A stretch of DNA of 64,000 nucleotides from JBMYYR01 sp965243605 (GCA_965243605.1 CBDEVQ010000099.1:1-64000); one strand, 5' to 3'. Counted from the stretch's first letter, positions 19,301-28,184 are shown. Made by a program: numbers and translations. The notes: generated from the letters alone by a model not told the origin.

Positions 19301-19790
19301 GGTAATCTCCAGAGATATTGATATTTAATATTGGTGTTTCTTCAGCAATATTTAAATCAAAAATATTTGGTTCAACCTTGGCTCCGTTAAATGTTGGCCA
19401 ATCTTCACCAGATGTTTCTGTATCTACTTCGTCCTTTACACGTTGTTTAGCTTCTGGAACGGTTAAGTCACCTTCAAATTCTACCGTAATAATACCGTAA
19501 TCTTCTTGAGCGGTTGCTAAAACCTTACTTACTCCACTAATGTTTTTCACCTTATCTTCTAAAGGGTCAATGATTAGTTTTTCAATATCTTCGGCTGTAT
19601 TTCCAGGGAATACTGTTGATATATATATCTTAGTTTCCTTTATCTCAGGGAAATTTTCTCTAGGCATAGATTGATATGCACCTAACCCCATGGCTAGGAT
19701 AATCAATACCATTACCCAAATAGTTGTTTTGTTATCAATCGCCCAAGATGATAAACCAAACTCTTTAAATAGTTTTTTCTCTTTACTCAT
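16317..19790 (-). CDS. RND-family efflux transporter permease
   Basis: A 1157-residue inner-membrane pump of the resistance-nodulation-division superfamily. There is an N-terminal TM segment (residues about 23-40), a large periplasmic porter loop, a TM block at about 345-545, a second periplasmic loop and a C-terminal TM block. In TM4 the motif is MLVDNGIVVVENVF: Asp413 matches AcrB Asp407, but the second Asp (408) is Asn414. In TM10 the motif GIVVNNGVVLLDYT has Asn where AcrB has Lys940. This matches the SwrC/YerP-like branch better than AcrB. It is the last gene of tetR-tolC-adaptor-pump, 5 nt after the adaptor. Substrate cannot be told from sequence. Confidence 0.93.
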   Translation of the reverse strand: MSKEKKLFKEFGLSSWAIDNKTTIWVMVLIILAMGLGAYQSMPRENFPEIKETKIYISTVFPGNTAEDIEKLIIDPLEDKVKNISGVSKVLATAQEDYGIITVEFEGDLTVPEAKQRVKDEVDTETSGEDWPTFNGAKVEPNIFDLNIAEETPILNINISGDYPVHKLKDYAEYLQDEIESLEEIKKADIRGAQDKEVEVAVDIYKMMAAKLSFGDVINAINGGNVTMSAGNLINSGQRRTIRILGEIENPHDLDNFVVKSENGTIYLRDIAEVTFKDQDKTTYAREFGKNVVMLEIKKRSGKNMVAAVEKIKELTKVAQADYFPSDLIITMANDQSAKTVNQVDDLVNNIIFGIMLVVGVLMFFLGMRNALFVGLAIPMSMFMSFIILDYLGYTLNTMILFGMIMGLGMLVDNGIVVVENVFRLMQEEGMSRIKAAKVGIGEIAFPIIISTATTVAAFVPLGMWPGMMGEFMIYFPITLSVVLGSSLFVAIFINSMLVSQFMKVEEKEISMKNLIMLSGALVLVGAFMLAIGNAVSSLGVVLIFLAVMLWVYRFILSKMSTFFQTRILTAIENWYERTLTKMLKGWTAALLAIGTFLLLLFVFGMFGASVGSGNTKIEFFPDNTPNQVIVYIEYPEGTDIKETNAITEKIEKRVYTLMNDAQYMNPDSVDYNYLVESAVSQVGEGAGNPQTDGGSAAEMPHKGKITLTMREYKYRNGLDSEELRFKIQDGLKGIYPGVAISVEKDAAGPPAGYPINLEIAGEDYNELIATAEKMRDFINTKNIDGIAELKVDVNKSKPSMEVVIDREKSGQLGVSASTLGQQLRSSIFGSKAGVYKEDGDDYDIYVRFNKENRYNTSALFNQNITFKDQNTGKMQEVPVSAIATQKNTSGFSAIKHKEYKRIATLYSALSPGFTDANQIVDKIKEEMENFDLPQGVKVDYTGQLEEQAKQMSFLMGAFFSGLGLIFLILIYQFNSVTKPGIIMIAIFLSLIGVFGGIVISGASFVIMMTMMGIISLAGIVVNNGVVLLDYTQLLIDRKKHELGIEDERSLDIDNIMAAIIQGGKSRLRPVLLTAITTVLGLIPLAIGLNINFFTLVSEFDAHIYFGGDNVIFWGPLAKTVIYGLIVATFLTLVIVPILFMYVNKVKVWVDKRKFNV

Positions 19791-19795
19791 CTTTG

Positions 19796-20965
19796 TTATT
19801 TAATGATCTTAACTTCTTGATTGTTTTTTACCGTACGCGCTCCATCAACAATAATTGAATCTCCTTTCTTTAATCCATCTAGAATTTCAATGTCATTAGA
19901 ACTTGTTTTACCTGTTTCAACAAAAGCTTTTACAGCTAGAGTTTTACCATTTTTAGAATCAGCAGTATAAACATATTGACGACCTTCTGAATCTTCTGAT
20001 ATAATACTTTGAGGAATCAAAATAGCCGATTCGTTGGTATAGTCATTAATTTTTAATCGTGCTGTTAAGTTTGGTTTAACTAATCCACTCTTGTTAGGAA
20101 CGCTTATTTCAACCATAAAAGAACGGTTTCCAGGATTAATGAAGTTTCCAACTTGGCGAATAGAAGAATGTACATTTTCTCTAATTGCAGGGAAATTAAC
20201 TTCAACTACTTTACCTTTTTTAATTGTTGGTAAATGACTTTCTGGAATTTCAGCTTGAATATACATGTTGTTCAAGTTTACAATTCTAAAAATTTCAGAA
20301 CCTGGTCCAGGAGCGATCACGTTACCTTCCTCTTTAATTACATCATCAATTACACCCGAAAATGGAGCCGTAATAACCGATTTATCTAGAGTTTTGTTTA
20401 ACTGAGCGATAGCTTGTTCTTGAGCCTCGTAGTTTGCTTTGGTTTGTAAATATTGAATCTCAGATCCAATTTTTTGTTTCCAAAGTTTTGCTTGTCTTTC
20501 AAACGTTGTTTTGGCTAAATCTCTTTGTATCTCTAATTGAGTAACTTGTTGAGATAATCCTCCGTCGTCTATATGTGCTAGAACCTGACCTTTTGTTACA
20601 TGTTGACCTTCTTTTACAAGAACTTCTTTTAGTAAACCTCCAGTTTCAGGATATATTAATACATTTTGCTTTGTTTGAACACTACCTTGAGTTTCTAGGT
20701 AATGATTAAATGTTTGAGTTTTTATAACTTCAACTGATACTAAATCAACCTTTTTAGTGGTGTCTAATTTGCTTATTGCAGCTTCTAAAGCTTTTATATC
20801 AGCAATCAATGTCGATTGCTCTTTAGATAGTTCAGTTTTTTTAGTTTTAAGGAGCTCTAGGTTGTTTGATTCAATCACATCTGATACAGATTGACCGTTT
20901 TCTTCTCCACCACCACAAGCGATTAATGCTGTAGATAATATTGCTAAACTTATTGTACGTTTCAT
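19796..20965 (-). CDS. RND efflux periplasmic adaptor lipoprotein (membrane fusion protein)
   Basis: A 389-residue adaptor. The lipobox LIACGGG puts the lipidated Cys near residue 17. An extra predicted coiled coil lies at about 35-67 (KKTELSKEQSTLIADIKALE). Then come the biotinyl-lipoyl half-motif (VLIYPETGGLLKEVLVKEGQ), an alpha-hairpin at about 135-190, the second lipoyl half (VITAPFSGVIDDVIKEEG), beta-barrel and membrane-proximal domains. It links the RND pump to the TolC-like channel. It starts 10 nt after the TolC-like gene. Confidence 0.93.
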   Translation of the reverse strand: MKRTISLAILSTALIACGGGEENGQSVSDVIESNNLELLKTKKTELSKEQSTLIADIKALEAAISKLDTTKKVDLVSVEVIKTQTFNHYLETQGSVQTKQNVLIYPETGGLLKEVLVKEGQHVTKGQVLAHIDDGGLSQQVTQLEIQRDLAKTTFERQAKLWKQKIGSEIQYLQTKANYEAQEQAIAQLNKTLDKSVITAPFSGVIDDVIKEEGNVIAPGPGSEIFRIVNLNNMYIQAEIPESHLPTIKKGKVVEVNFPAIRENVHSSIRQVGNFINPGNRSFMVEISVPNKSGLVKPNLTARLKINDYTNESAILIPQSIISEDSEGRQYVYTADSKNGKTLAVKAFVETGKTSSNDIEILDGLKKGDSIIVDGARTVKNNQEVKIIK

Positions 20966-20975
20966 TTTCTGTATG

Positions 20976-22307
20976 TTAGTTGTTGTTGATAATAGTTTCT
21001 AATGTTGCCTTTTTGTTGATTACATTTTGCATAGATTGAATGTATTCTTGTTGTAGGCTATATAATTGTGTTTGAGCTTGACGAAGATCAAAGCTAGAGG
21101 CTATTCCCTCATTAAATTTTATTTGATTCTTGGCTTCAATGCGCTCTGCAAGCTTTAAATTATCCTTTGTTGTTTTTAAGTTCTCAATGGCTAATTGATA
21201 CTCACTTTGAGCTTGTTCCAACTGAAGTTTTAGTCTTTTGTTTAAATCGTTATAATCGTTTAGGGATTGTTTTAATTCAATTTGTTTACGTTGGTTTGCT
21301 GAAGTTCGTTTAAACGAACTGAAAATAGGAACATTTAAAGTTACACCAAGTAATGAAGAAGCAAAATACCTTTGATTAGAGTGGTGAAATGTAAATGCAT
21401 CGGAATTTCCTGCAGTTGACAAATTGATAAATGAAGTTAAAGTTGGTAGCCCTTTAGAACGTTCTAGCTTTAATAATAATTCTTTAGATTCTAAATTATT
21501 TTCAGCTATTCTCAAATCAATATTTTTATTCAAAGAGAAGTCTTTATTAGCAATGCTTAAATCCATATGACCTACAGATAAACTTAACAAATCATCTGTT
21601 AATTCTATTTGGTCATGAAGATCTTTTCCCATGGTAATATTTAACATATTCTTTCCAATAACAACCAATCTCTTTAAGTTATTTAAGTTATTGACTAAAG
21701 AACCTAATGTGATCTGTAGTTGTTCTACATTTTCTTCTTCAACCAATCCGTTACTAAACATTTCTTTAGTTTCGAAAAGATTCTTTTTAATGGCTGCTAT
21801 ATTCTGCTCCGTAATTTTAACAGACTCTTGGGCTATAAGAACGTTACCGTACGCATTAATTACTTGTTCTTTTACTTGTAAATCTGTTTTTTCTTTTTGA
21901 TTTTCAGAGATTGCTAAAAACACTTTAGCAGATTGTAAAGCCACCAAATAGGAACCATCAAATAAAAGTTGAGATGCTGTAATAGTTGGTGTTAAAGATT
22001 GCTTGGTTCCGAATACCTCTGGTGTTAGATTATCAGACTGTCCAGTGAAATCAGGTAGAAGAATAACTTGCTGTTTTATCCAGCGTTGATACTCTAGTTT
22101 TCCTGAAATTTGTGGTAATCCTGTAGCTGTTGTTTCCCATTTTTGTTTGTAGGCAGCTTCAATTCCAAGTTCTGCATTTTGAACGTCCTTATTATTAATG
22201 AGTGCAAAATTTATCGCTTCATCCAAAGTAAAACTGTCTTGAGCCTTACTACTTAATATCCCAGTCAGTATAAGTACTGATAGAATAGAGATTTTAAGAT
22301 TCTTCAT
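20976..22307 (-). CDS. TolC-family outer membrane efflux protein
   Basis: A 443-residue protein with a signal peptide (residues 1-22, ending SSKAQ) and two internally similar halves of long alpha-helices typical of the outer membrane efflux protein family (for example NAELGIEAAYKQKWETTATG in the first half, IAENNLESKELLLKLERSKG in the second). It forms the outer-membrane exit duct for the RND pump. Its first 14 nt overlap the 3' end of the TetR-type gene, so translation is probably coupled. Confidence 0.93.
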   Translation of the reverse strand: MKNLKISILSVLILTGILSSKAQDSFTLDEAINFALINNKDVQNAELGIEAAYKQKWETTATGLPQISGKLEYQRWIKQQVILLPDFTGQSDNLTPEVFGTKQSLTPTITASQLLFDGSYLVALQSAKVFLAISENQKEKTDLQVKEQVINAYGNVLIAQESVKITEQNIAAIKKNLFETKEMFSNGLVEEENVEQLQITLGSLVNNLNNLKRLVVIGKNMLNITMGKDLHDQIELTDDLLSLSVGHMDLSIANKDFSLNKNIDLRIAENNLESKELLLKLERSKGLPTLTSFINLSTAGNSDAFTFHHSNQRYFASSLLGVTLNVPIFSSFKRTSANQRKQIELKQSLNDYNDLNKRLKLQLEQAQSEYQLAIENLKTTKDNLKLAERIEAKNQIKFNEGIASSFDLRQAQTQLYSLQQEYIQSMQNVINKKATLETIINNN

Positions 22308-22890
22308 ATTTCGATAGTTGTTTTTCTAATTTATTTAAACCGGTTGGTGTTACTATTGCTCTTAAATGGTATTCTAGTAATTTGGTTTCATTTTGAGCCA
22401 TAAGTTGTATATCTGGATGGGAATGAATCCAATACAAAAGTCTGAAATAAACTTTTGTTACAAAATTGATGTCAATATCTGGTCTGAAATCACCATCTCT
22501 TATCCCTTTTTCTAAATTTATCTTAAAGTGTTCATCATGACAGTCTTGATCTTTTTCCAAGATTTCGGTGTAAACTTCAGGGTAAAATTTTCTTAATTGG
22601 TATATAGGAGACATTTTGATGTCAGAGAATAAATCATCAAAACGATCCTTGATTTCGTAACTTTCTTCAATTGCTCCTTTTTTATCGTCAGCAATTTCGG
22701 CGATTACAGCTTCACAATTCTTATGTAATTGAGAAATAGAAGCCTTAACTAAATCTAGCTTAGTCTTGAAGTACTTGTAAACTGTTTTCTTAGAAATGGA
22801 GAGTTCCGCGGCAATATCATCCATCGTAACACTTTTATAACCAAATTTTAAAAACAGATCAGTAGATTTTTCAAGTATTTTGTCCTGCAT
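22294..22890 (-). CDS. TetR/AcrR-family transcriptional regulator
   Basis: A 198-residue regulator. The N-terminal helix-turn-helix (MDDIAAELSISKKTVYKYFKT, about residues 23-43, a split motif) is typical TetR. The C-terminal ligand-binding helices are divergent. It is the first gene of the efflux operon and overlaps the TolC-like gene by 14 nt, so it very probably represses its own operon and responds to a pump substrate. A Bacteroidota-type promoter and a candidate operator lie just upstream. Confidence 0.93.
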   Translation of the reverse strand: MQDKILEKSTDLFLKFGYKSVTMDDIAAELSISKKTVYKYFKTKLDLVKASISQLHKNCEAVIAEIADDKKGAIEESYEIKDRFDDLFSDIKMSPIYQLRKFYPEVYTEILEKDQDCHDEHFKINLEKGIRDGDFRPDIDINFVTKVYFRLLYWIHSHPDIQLMAQNETKLLEYHLRAIVTPTGLNKLEKQLSKYEES

Positions 22891-22915
22891 ATAATGATCT
22901 CTAAATAATTGGGTA

Positions 22916-22946
22916 CAAATGTAGTAATGGAAACTGAATAAACGAA
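22916..22946 (-). promoter_or_regulatory. Promoter of the TetR-efflux operon
   Basis: Read on the minus strand: TTCG (-33, one mismatch to TTTG), 19 nt, then TACATTTG (-7, matches TAnnTTTG, 22916-22923). It lies about 26 nt upstream of the TetR start codon. An interrupted inverted repeat GAAACT (22930-22935) / AGTTTC (22950-22955) overlaps the -33 element and may be an operator. Confidence 0.55.
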
Positions 22947-23111
22947 GAAAGTTTCTGAAGTTTTTTCATTAAAATGCGTTAATTTTTAAATTGGATGTAA
23001 TTTATTGATTATGAATATTGTGTGAATAGTAATTAAGACTTGATAAAAAAAAACTTTTTTCTCTTGTATTTACATTAGAAATTTGGATATTTATTCTTCT
23101 AAATAGATTCT

Positions 23112-24347
23112 ATGCGCACTTACTCCTCATTAAGAATTACATTCATATTTTGTTTCTTGTTTAACATCAGTTATGCTCAAAAAGCACCTGATTTTAAATA
23201 TATGATGGATTGTTATAAACTTTTGTTAGAGGCAAATACTATAATTAGAACAACCAACGATACGGTTGAGTATAGTAGACTCTTTAATAAAATTGATTCG
23301 CTAACAAAACTTGAGAATAATCATGATTTTTATGTGAAGTATCGTGTGCTTAGAGGTTCTTTGTTGGCAAGGAATGGGTTTAGAAAGGAAGGTCTAAAAT
23401 ATAATATAGAAGCTTTAGAGCATGGTAAAAAATATTTACCTCCATTTTCTCCACGAATTGCCGTTGCTCATGGTAATTTAGGGTTTACCTATAATACGAT
23501 GGGAGAAATTGATTCGTTTATTACACATACATTAATATCAACTGAAATATTAATGCATGATCCGGCTAAGAATGCTGGAAACCTAATTCAAACCAATTTG
23601 AACTTAGAACCATATTTGAGTGGTAATCCAGATCAGTTATTTATTATCTCGGAACAAAATGACTCCTTAATTCAATACTTGTCTAACGAAGATTATGATA
23701 TTAAGGCATTTTACCATTTAAGGAAGAGTAAACGTGCGATTTCTAATAACAATTTTAGAAAATCTAAATTCCACATAAGTCAAGCTATTCAGTTTTTTAA
23801 ATTGGCTGTATTGCCAAAACCAAATCTTAGGAAATACTATTATAATGCAATAGCAACACATTATTTTGTACTTAAGGATTATAGAGCTGCCATTGCTAAT
23901 TATAAAATTTATCGTGAGCTTAGTAAATATGATAAACCATATAATGCATTAGCATATTGTGATAATCAAATTGCAATTTGTTATAAAGAACTCAATGAAG
24001 CGGATTCCGCAAAGTATTATGTGTATAAAGCGTATTCTGAAATTAAACAGAATAATGAAGAAGAAAAAAAGTACGTTAGGCCATATCATGCTATACAGGT
24101 ATTAAAACTGAATTATGAAATTAGTAATACTTATGATTTAGAGATATACAATGAATTAGATTCACTTTCTGAAAATCTACTTATTGTTCCATTATACTAT
24201 CTTGAATATGCTAAAATTAGATCAGAAATTATACCCGAAGACATCGAGTTTTATAAGGATGCACTAGAGGATAATATTAAAAAGGCGACTAATAATTCTT
24301 TTAAATCTTATTATGTCTCAAAATTGGCAGAGCATTATTTTAAATGA
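23112..24347 (+). pseudogene. CHAT/TPR protein, 5' fragment (interrupted by IS)
   Basis: A 411-codon fragment: signal peptide at residues 1-22 (ends NISYAQ), then helical repeats of TPR type (for example ALAYCDNQIAICYKELNEAD, where Ala/Tyr/Asn spacing fits TPRs). It stops at a TGA (24345-24347) supplied by the left end of the insertion sequence. When the element and one copy of the 10-bp duplication are removed, the frame continues directly into the CHAT-encoding fragment at 25338, giving a 983-residue protein. The fragment alone would be a secreted TPR protein without its effector domain, so I class it as a broken gene. Confidence 0.9.
24334..24343. repeat. Target-site duplication, left copy
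   Basis: ATTATTTTAA immediately outside the left terminal repeat of the insertion sequence; an identical 10-mer is at 25328-25337. Confidence 0.9.
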
Positions 24348-24364
24348 CTATCCGCTTGTTTACC
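24344..24364. repeat. Left terminal inverted repeat of the IS
   Basis: Starts ATGACTATCCGC and pairs with 25307-25327 (19 of 21 positions). Confidence 0.9.
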
Positions 24365-25254
24365 TAAATCATTAACTTGGTAATAATCTTAAATCTATCC
24401 TTTATATATCTTGTATTTAATTTGAAACAAAACTCGTCAAGATATTGCTTTAAATATTCTTTAGTAATGCAATGATAAATACCTAATAAATTTCTTTTTA
24501 AGTTAGAAATATTAATATGAATCCATTTTAGATTTGTGTTCCATATTTTAGGTGATATTTCTTGAATATGATTCTGTACAAACCGCTTTAAATCAACATA
24601 GCTTTTAGATTTATCCGTAAATAAAATAGCATCTGGATCGATGTGTTTATGTACGAGTTTATTAATGGATTCTTTTTTCTCATTATCAAGGATATTCATT
24701 TTAATAAGGCCTAATCTCTTAGAGGTTTTCCCTTGAGCATCTTCTAAAATCATAGATTCATTCATTACCGATATAGCTTGCTTCTTTTGACTCCCTTTAC
24801 CTCTTTTTAATTGGGTTATAGATGTTGTTTTACTGGATATTGAAACAAATGCTTCATCCATTTCAACCATATCCTTTAATCGTTTTTGAGAGGTTAGCTT
24901 GGACATGCTTACACGTATTTTACGCATAAGTATTAAAATAGGCTCATAACGTGTATGCCCTAATTGTCTTTGGATTTCTAGAGCTGAAAATCCCTTTTTA
25001 GTACTTGTCATAAGATGGGTAACAAGATACCAATATTGAAAGGGAAGTTTACTATTTTCCATTATAGTTCCACTCTTTAACGTGGTTCTAAAACGACAAG
25101 ATACACATTCAAACTGTTCTTTTATATCTAACCATTTATGGCTAAGACCAGAACATTTCTTGCAGACAACACCATGGCGTAAACGTAGATCACGCCAATG
25201 GAGTTTACAACTTAATTCATCTGGAAATGTAGTGTGAAACGATAGTAAATTCAT
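24364..25254 (-). CDS. IS1595-family transposase (ISXO2-like domain)
   Basis: A 296-residue transposase. The N-terminal zinc ribbon has Cys pairs (VVCKKCSG near residues 30-37 and FECVSCRF near 53-60). The catalytic domain shows the first Asp in VEMDEAFV, the second Asp in LFTDKSKSY, and the HINISNLKRNLLGIYH block, in which Asn and Lys take the place of the usual Glu, as in the DDN(K) branch of the IS1595 family. The ending YLDEFCFKLNTRY is also typical. The reading frame is complete. Its stop codon falls at the inner edge of the left terminal repeat. Confidence 0.92.
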   Translation of the reverse strand: MNLLSFHTTFPDELSCKLHWRDLRLRHGVVCKKCSGLSHKWLDIKEQFECVSCRFRTTLKSGTIMENSKLPFQYWYLVTHLMTSTKKGFSALEIQRQLGHTRYEPILILMRKIRVSMSKLTSQKRLKDMVEMDEAFVSISSKTTSITQLKRGKGSQKKQAISVMNESMILEDAQGKTSKRLGLIKMNILDNEKKESINKLVHKHIDPDAILFTDKSKSYVDLKRFVQNHIQEISPKIWNTNLKWIHINISNLKRNLLGIYHCITKEYLKQYLDEFCFKLNTRYIKDRFKIITKLMI

Positions 25255-25306
25255 CTTAATAATTTCTTACCAATTTACAGGACTTATTGGACAGTTTATG
25301 TCAATG

Positions 25307-25327
25307 GGTAAACTAACGGATAGTCAT
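25307..25327. repeat. Right terminal inverted repeat of the IS
   Basis: Ends AACGGATAGTCAT, the complement of the left end with two mismatches. A small subterminal inverted repeat (TTGGACA at 25287, TGTCAA at 25299) lies just inside it. Confidence 0.9.
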
Positions 25328-25337
25328 ATTATTTTAA
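25328..25337. repeat. Target-site duplication, right copy
   Basis: ATTATTTTAA, identical to 24334-24343. Confidence 0.9.
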
Positions 25338-27057
25338 TATTTCTGAACTAGATAGGGCAGATTCATTATTTAATGTGGCGTTGTATTTAAATCAGGTTAT
25401 GCCAGAGCAAACCAATTCATTGGTTTATAATTCTAATTTATTGAAACGAATTGTAGAATATAAGTACAAAATTTTAAAATCAAATAAAAGTCATTATTCG
25501 GATATTGAGATTCTTGAACGTTACGATTTTATTGTTCAGTACTTGTTAGCCTATGTTTATGACAACTGGGATAGTGAGGATAAGGATGACGTGTTAAAAG
25601 AAATTTACTTTTATAGTAATAAGGCTATTGAGTTTTGTTATTCTAATGGGAAGAATAATAATGATATGCCTTACTTTGATTACGCTTTGTTCTTTTCAGA
25701 TCGATCAAATTCAATACTTTTTAAATATAATCATAGACGAATTTTAGCTCTTGAAAATTCGACTTTTTCAAAAGAGAAACTTTCAAAGTTGAAATATTAT
25801 AAAAGCCAATTAGATGCTTATTTTTATGGGAATGTAGGCGAAATTGAACTTGTAGATTTATTAGATATGCAATCTAAGTATAATGATCTTCTAATTGAGT
25901 CACAAACATCTAAGGCCGCTTTTGTAGAAACCAGAACATTTATAGATTTTGTTAATCATCTAGATGAAGTTGAGAATCAATATGATGATATATTCGTATT
26001 TCATTCAACTCAAAAGGATGTCTATAAATTTGATTTGAAACTAAAGGAGGTTCTCAAATTAGCATTATCTAAAGCGCATATTATATCCCAGCAGAAGATA
26101 GTTTTTGATGCCATGGTTAATCATAACCCTGCTCAATATGAACAATCAGCGTATACATTATATCAAACTTTTTTTGAAACTGGAATAGAAGAAGGGAAAG
26201 AGAATATATTAATAGTTAATGCTCCAGATTTATTGCCAATTCCTATAGAAGGTCTTGTGAAAACAAAAGGGTATAGTAAGACAGGGTTTAATACATTAGA
26301 TTACTTATTAACGGATCATGTTTTTACATATAACCAAGGTGTTTCTTCAGATTTTGATTTTAAGAAGAATTTTGATTTGTCGTTACCGTATGTTGGTGTT
26401 TACAGTAAAGGTGAAAAGAGTTTACATTATGCCAAGGCAGAAGTAGAAGGGGTATGTAAATTGCTAAAAGGGGAAATAATTCATGCGGATACAAATAAGA
26501 AGAACATAATGTTGGAACGTATGAAATTAGCACAGGTTATTCATATTGCCACACACAGTAAGATAGATACAACGAATGCATACTCTTCTCAATTGGTTTT
26601 TGGAAATGATACTTCAAATATTAATTTGAAATATTACCAGATTATGAATATGGACATTAATCCTAATTTATTGGTGTTAAATGCCTGTAGTACAGGTGAT
26701 GGCCAATATAAAATGGGTGAGGGGAAAATTAGTATGGCACGAGCTTTTAATTATGCCGGAGCTAATAATGTATTAGTAAATGCTTGGGATGTTAGTGACT
26801 ATAGTGTTAAAAAAGTAATGGAGTCATTTTTTGGATATTACACCAATAAGTATAATGCTGGTAAATCTCTACAATTAGCAAAAAAAGAATACCTGAAAAA
26901 TAGTGATGATCTTACTGGTAATCCTTTGTATTGGGCAGGAACAATATTTGTTTCATCAGCAAATATTACGAATCGAAATTATTTATTAAATATTATGTTA
27001 GGAATATTTGTTCTATCAGGATTAATTATTGGTATTACATTTATTAGAAATAAATAG
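25338..27057 (+). pseudogene. CHAT/TPR protein, 3' fragment with CHAT domain
   Basis: The frame is open from the IS edge to 27057. The first usable start would be GTG at 25375 (560 codons), but no signal peptide or clear translation start exists, so this is the detached 3' part of the gene beginning at 23112. After a helical region, residues about 280-530 (counted from the GTG) form a CHAT domain, a caspase-like peptidase fold. The catalytic His394 is in HIATHSKID and Cys438 in LNACSTGDG. The domain ends with NPLYWAGTIFVSS. A C-terminal TM helix (about 538-556) and three basic or polar residues follow. In the rejoined 983-residue protein the dyad is His817/Cys861. Both catalytic residues are kept, so decay is limited to the insertion. 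Confidence 0.9.
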
Positions 27058-27065
27058 CACGTTAT

Positions 27066-27971
27066 TTAAGTTAATAGAAAAGGGATTGTAATAGAGTAAA
27101 GAATCATTAGGAGAAACATAAGGTGATGTGCCCATTTTGTTTTTATATGTTCAAAGTAATTGGCCAAGAATATTGTAATTGGGAGTAAGATAAAAATTGC
27201 AGACGTGATAGGTATTGGTGTAACAAAGAAAATAAGTAAATGCATTATAGCAAGAACAGCAATCAATAATATAAACTTACGCGATAATATTTTTTTATGT
27301 TGGTAGTTTAATCTTAAATCTGATAAACTTACTAATGTTAATACCATAGGAAAACCAAGTGTAATAAAATTAGAATTAATTGGTTTAAAGGTTGGTGTAA
27401 ATGCCGAAAATAAAGGGTCACTAAGAGAATAATTTCCTATTAGGATATATTGAATACTAGACAATATGACAATAGGTGTTAGTAAAGCTGTTAATGATAC
27501 TAATGTATTCTTGATTTGATTTACATTATATATAATTTGAAATATAAAGATTAAAGGAGCAATACAAAGAATAAGAATTGGATTAATAAATATGGCGAAA
27601 GAAATAATTAAACCAGCATTAAATAATTTTTCATTAATATGTTCCGAGGAGTAAATATTACTTAATCCAACTAATGCCAAACAGAACAAGCAAAATGCTA
27701 ATGTAACATCGTTGTATACCATAAATGGTACTGAGGATGTGAGGAGAAGAAAGATAAACGCAGGTAAAAAACTATATTTCTTAGTAATTAGGTTTTTAGT
27801 TGATATACGATTGATGAAAATAGCCGAAATACCATGTAATAAATAAGCAATACCTACAGAAACGAAATCCAAATTATGGAAATGCGCCAATCCTGTTCTA
27901 AGAATTAAAACAAATAGAAGAATTAAGAGAATAAATTTCCCGTTTGCATGTTTAAAAAATTGAAGAAGCAT
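27066..27971 (-). CDS. Polytopic membrane protein, DUF6427-like
   Basis: A 301-residue, very hydrophobic protein with about nine predicted TM helices and no soluble domain. The start MLLQFFKHANGKFILLILLF and the position near a small membrane peptide and purD resemble the uncharacterised DUF6427 genes of Flavobacteria. That assignment is from recollection of synteny and general sequence character, not a search. It is convergent with the CHAT fragment, 8 nt apart. No function can be assigned. Confidence 0.6.
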   Translation of the reverse strand: MLLQFFKHANGKFILLILLFVLILRTGLAHFHNLDFVSVGIAYLLHGISAIFINRISTKNLITKKYSFLPAFIFLLLTSSVPFMVYNDVTLAFCLFCLALVGLSNIYSSEHINEKLFNAGLIISFAIFINPILILCIAPLIFIFQIIYNVNQIKNTLVSLTALLTPIVILSSIQYILIGNYSLSDPLFSAFTPTFKPINSNFITLGFPMVLTLVSLSDLRLNYQHKKILSRKFILLIAVLAIMHLLIFFVTPIPITSAIFILLPITIFLANYFEHIKTKWAHHLMFLLMILYSITIPFLLT

Positions 27972-27990
27972 TTATTTTTTATTACTTTTG
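27960..27990 (+). promoter_or_regulatory. Promoter of the small membrane protein gene
   Basis: TTG (27960-27962), 20 nt, then TACTTTTG (27983-27990), matching the Bacteroidota -33/-7 pattern. The start codon is at 28017, leaving a leader of about 20 nt. Confidence 0.65.
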
Positions 27991-28016
27991 TTCCTTATTG
28001 AAAAAATAACTTAATC

Positions 28017-28184
28017 ATGAAGCAAGAAACTTGGGTTGAAATAGGAGATTTCCTAGGTTCGGCAATCGACGGTTCTATGAGTGCAGCTGGATCTATTCCA
28101 AACTGGTTAATAAGCATCGCTTTAACCGTTGTATTTATCAAATGTCTTGGAATTGTAAAAGCAGAAAAATATGAGGAAGCCTAA
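28017..28184 (+). CDS. Small single-pass membrane protein (55 aa)
   Basis: ATG at 28017, TAA at 28182-28184, 55 codons. The N-terminal half is polar and Ser/Gly-rich (GSAIDGSMSAAG), followed by one TM helix (about residues 29-47, WLISIALTVVFIKCLGIV) and a charged tail KAEKYEEA. It has its own consensus promoter, and its stop codon lies exactly in the loop of the terminator, so it is a compact one-gene transcript of about 200 nt. The location before purD recalls the small DUF6341-type proteins of Flavobacteria, but I cannot confirm homology. Function unknown. Confidence 0.75.
   Translation: MKQETWVEIGDFLGSAIDGSMSAAGSIPNWLISIALTVVFIKCLGIVKAEKYEEA

Larger units (their letters stand above)
24344..25327 (-). 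mobile_element. IS1595-family insertion sequence (984 bp)
   Basis: The element is bounded by terminal inverted repeats. The left end begins ATGACTATCCGCTTGTTTAC at 24344; the right end, reverse-complemented, begins ATGACTATCCGTTAGTTTAC (ending at 25327). They differ at 2 of the first 21 positions. A perfect 10-bp direct duplication flanks it. One transposase gene fills it on the minus strand, antisense to the interrupted host gene. IS1595-family elements usually make 8-bp duplications, so 10 bp is slightly unusual. Intact ends, an intact transposase and perfect duplications point to a recent, possibly active insertion. Confidence 0.95.
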
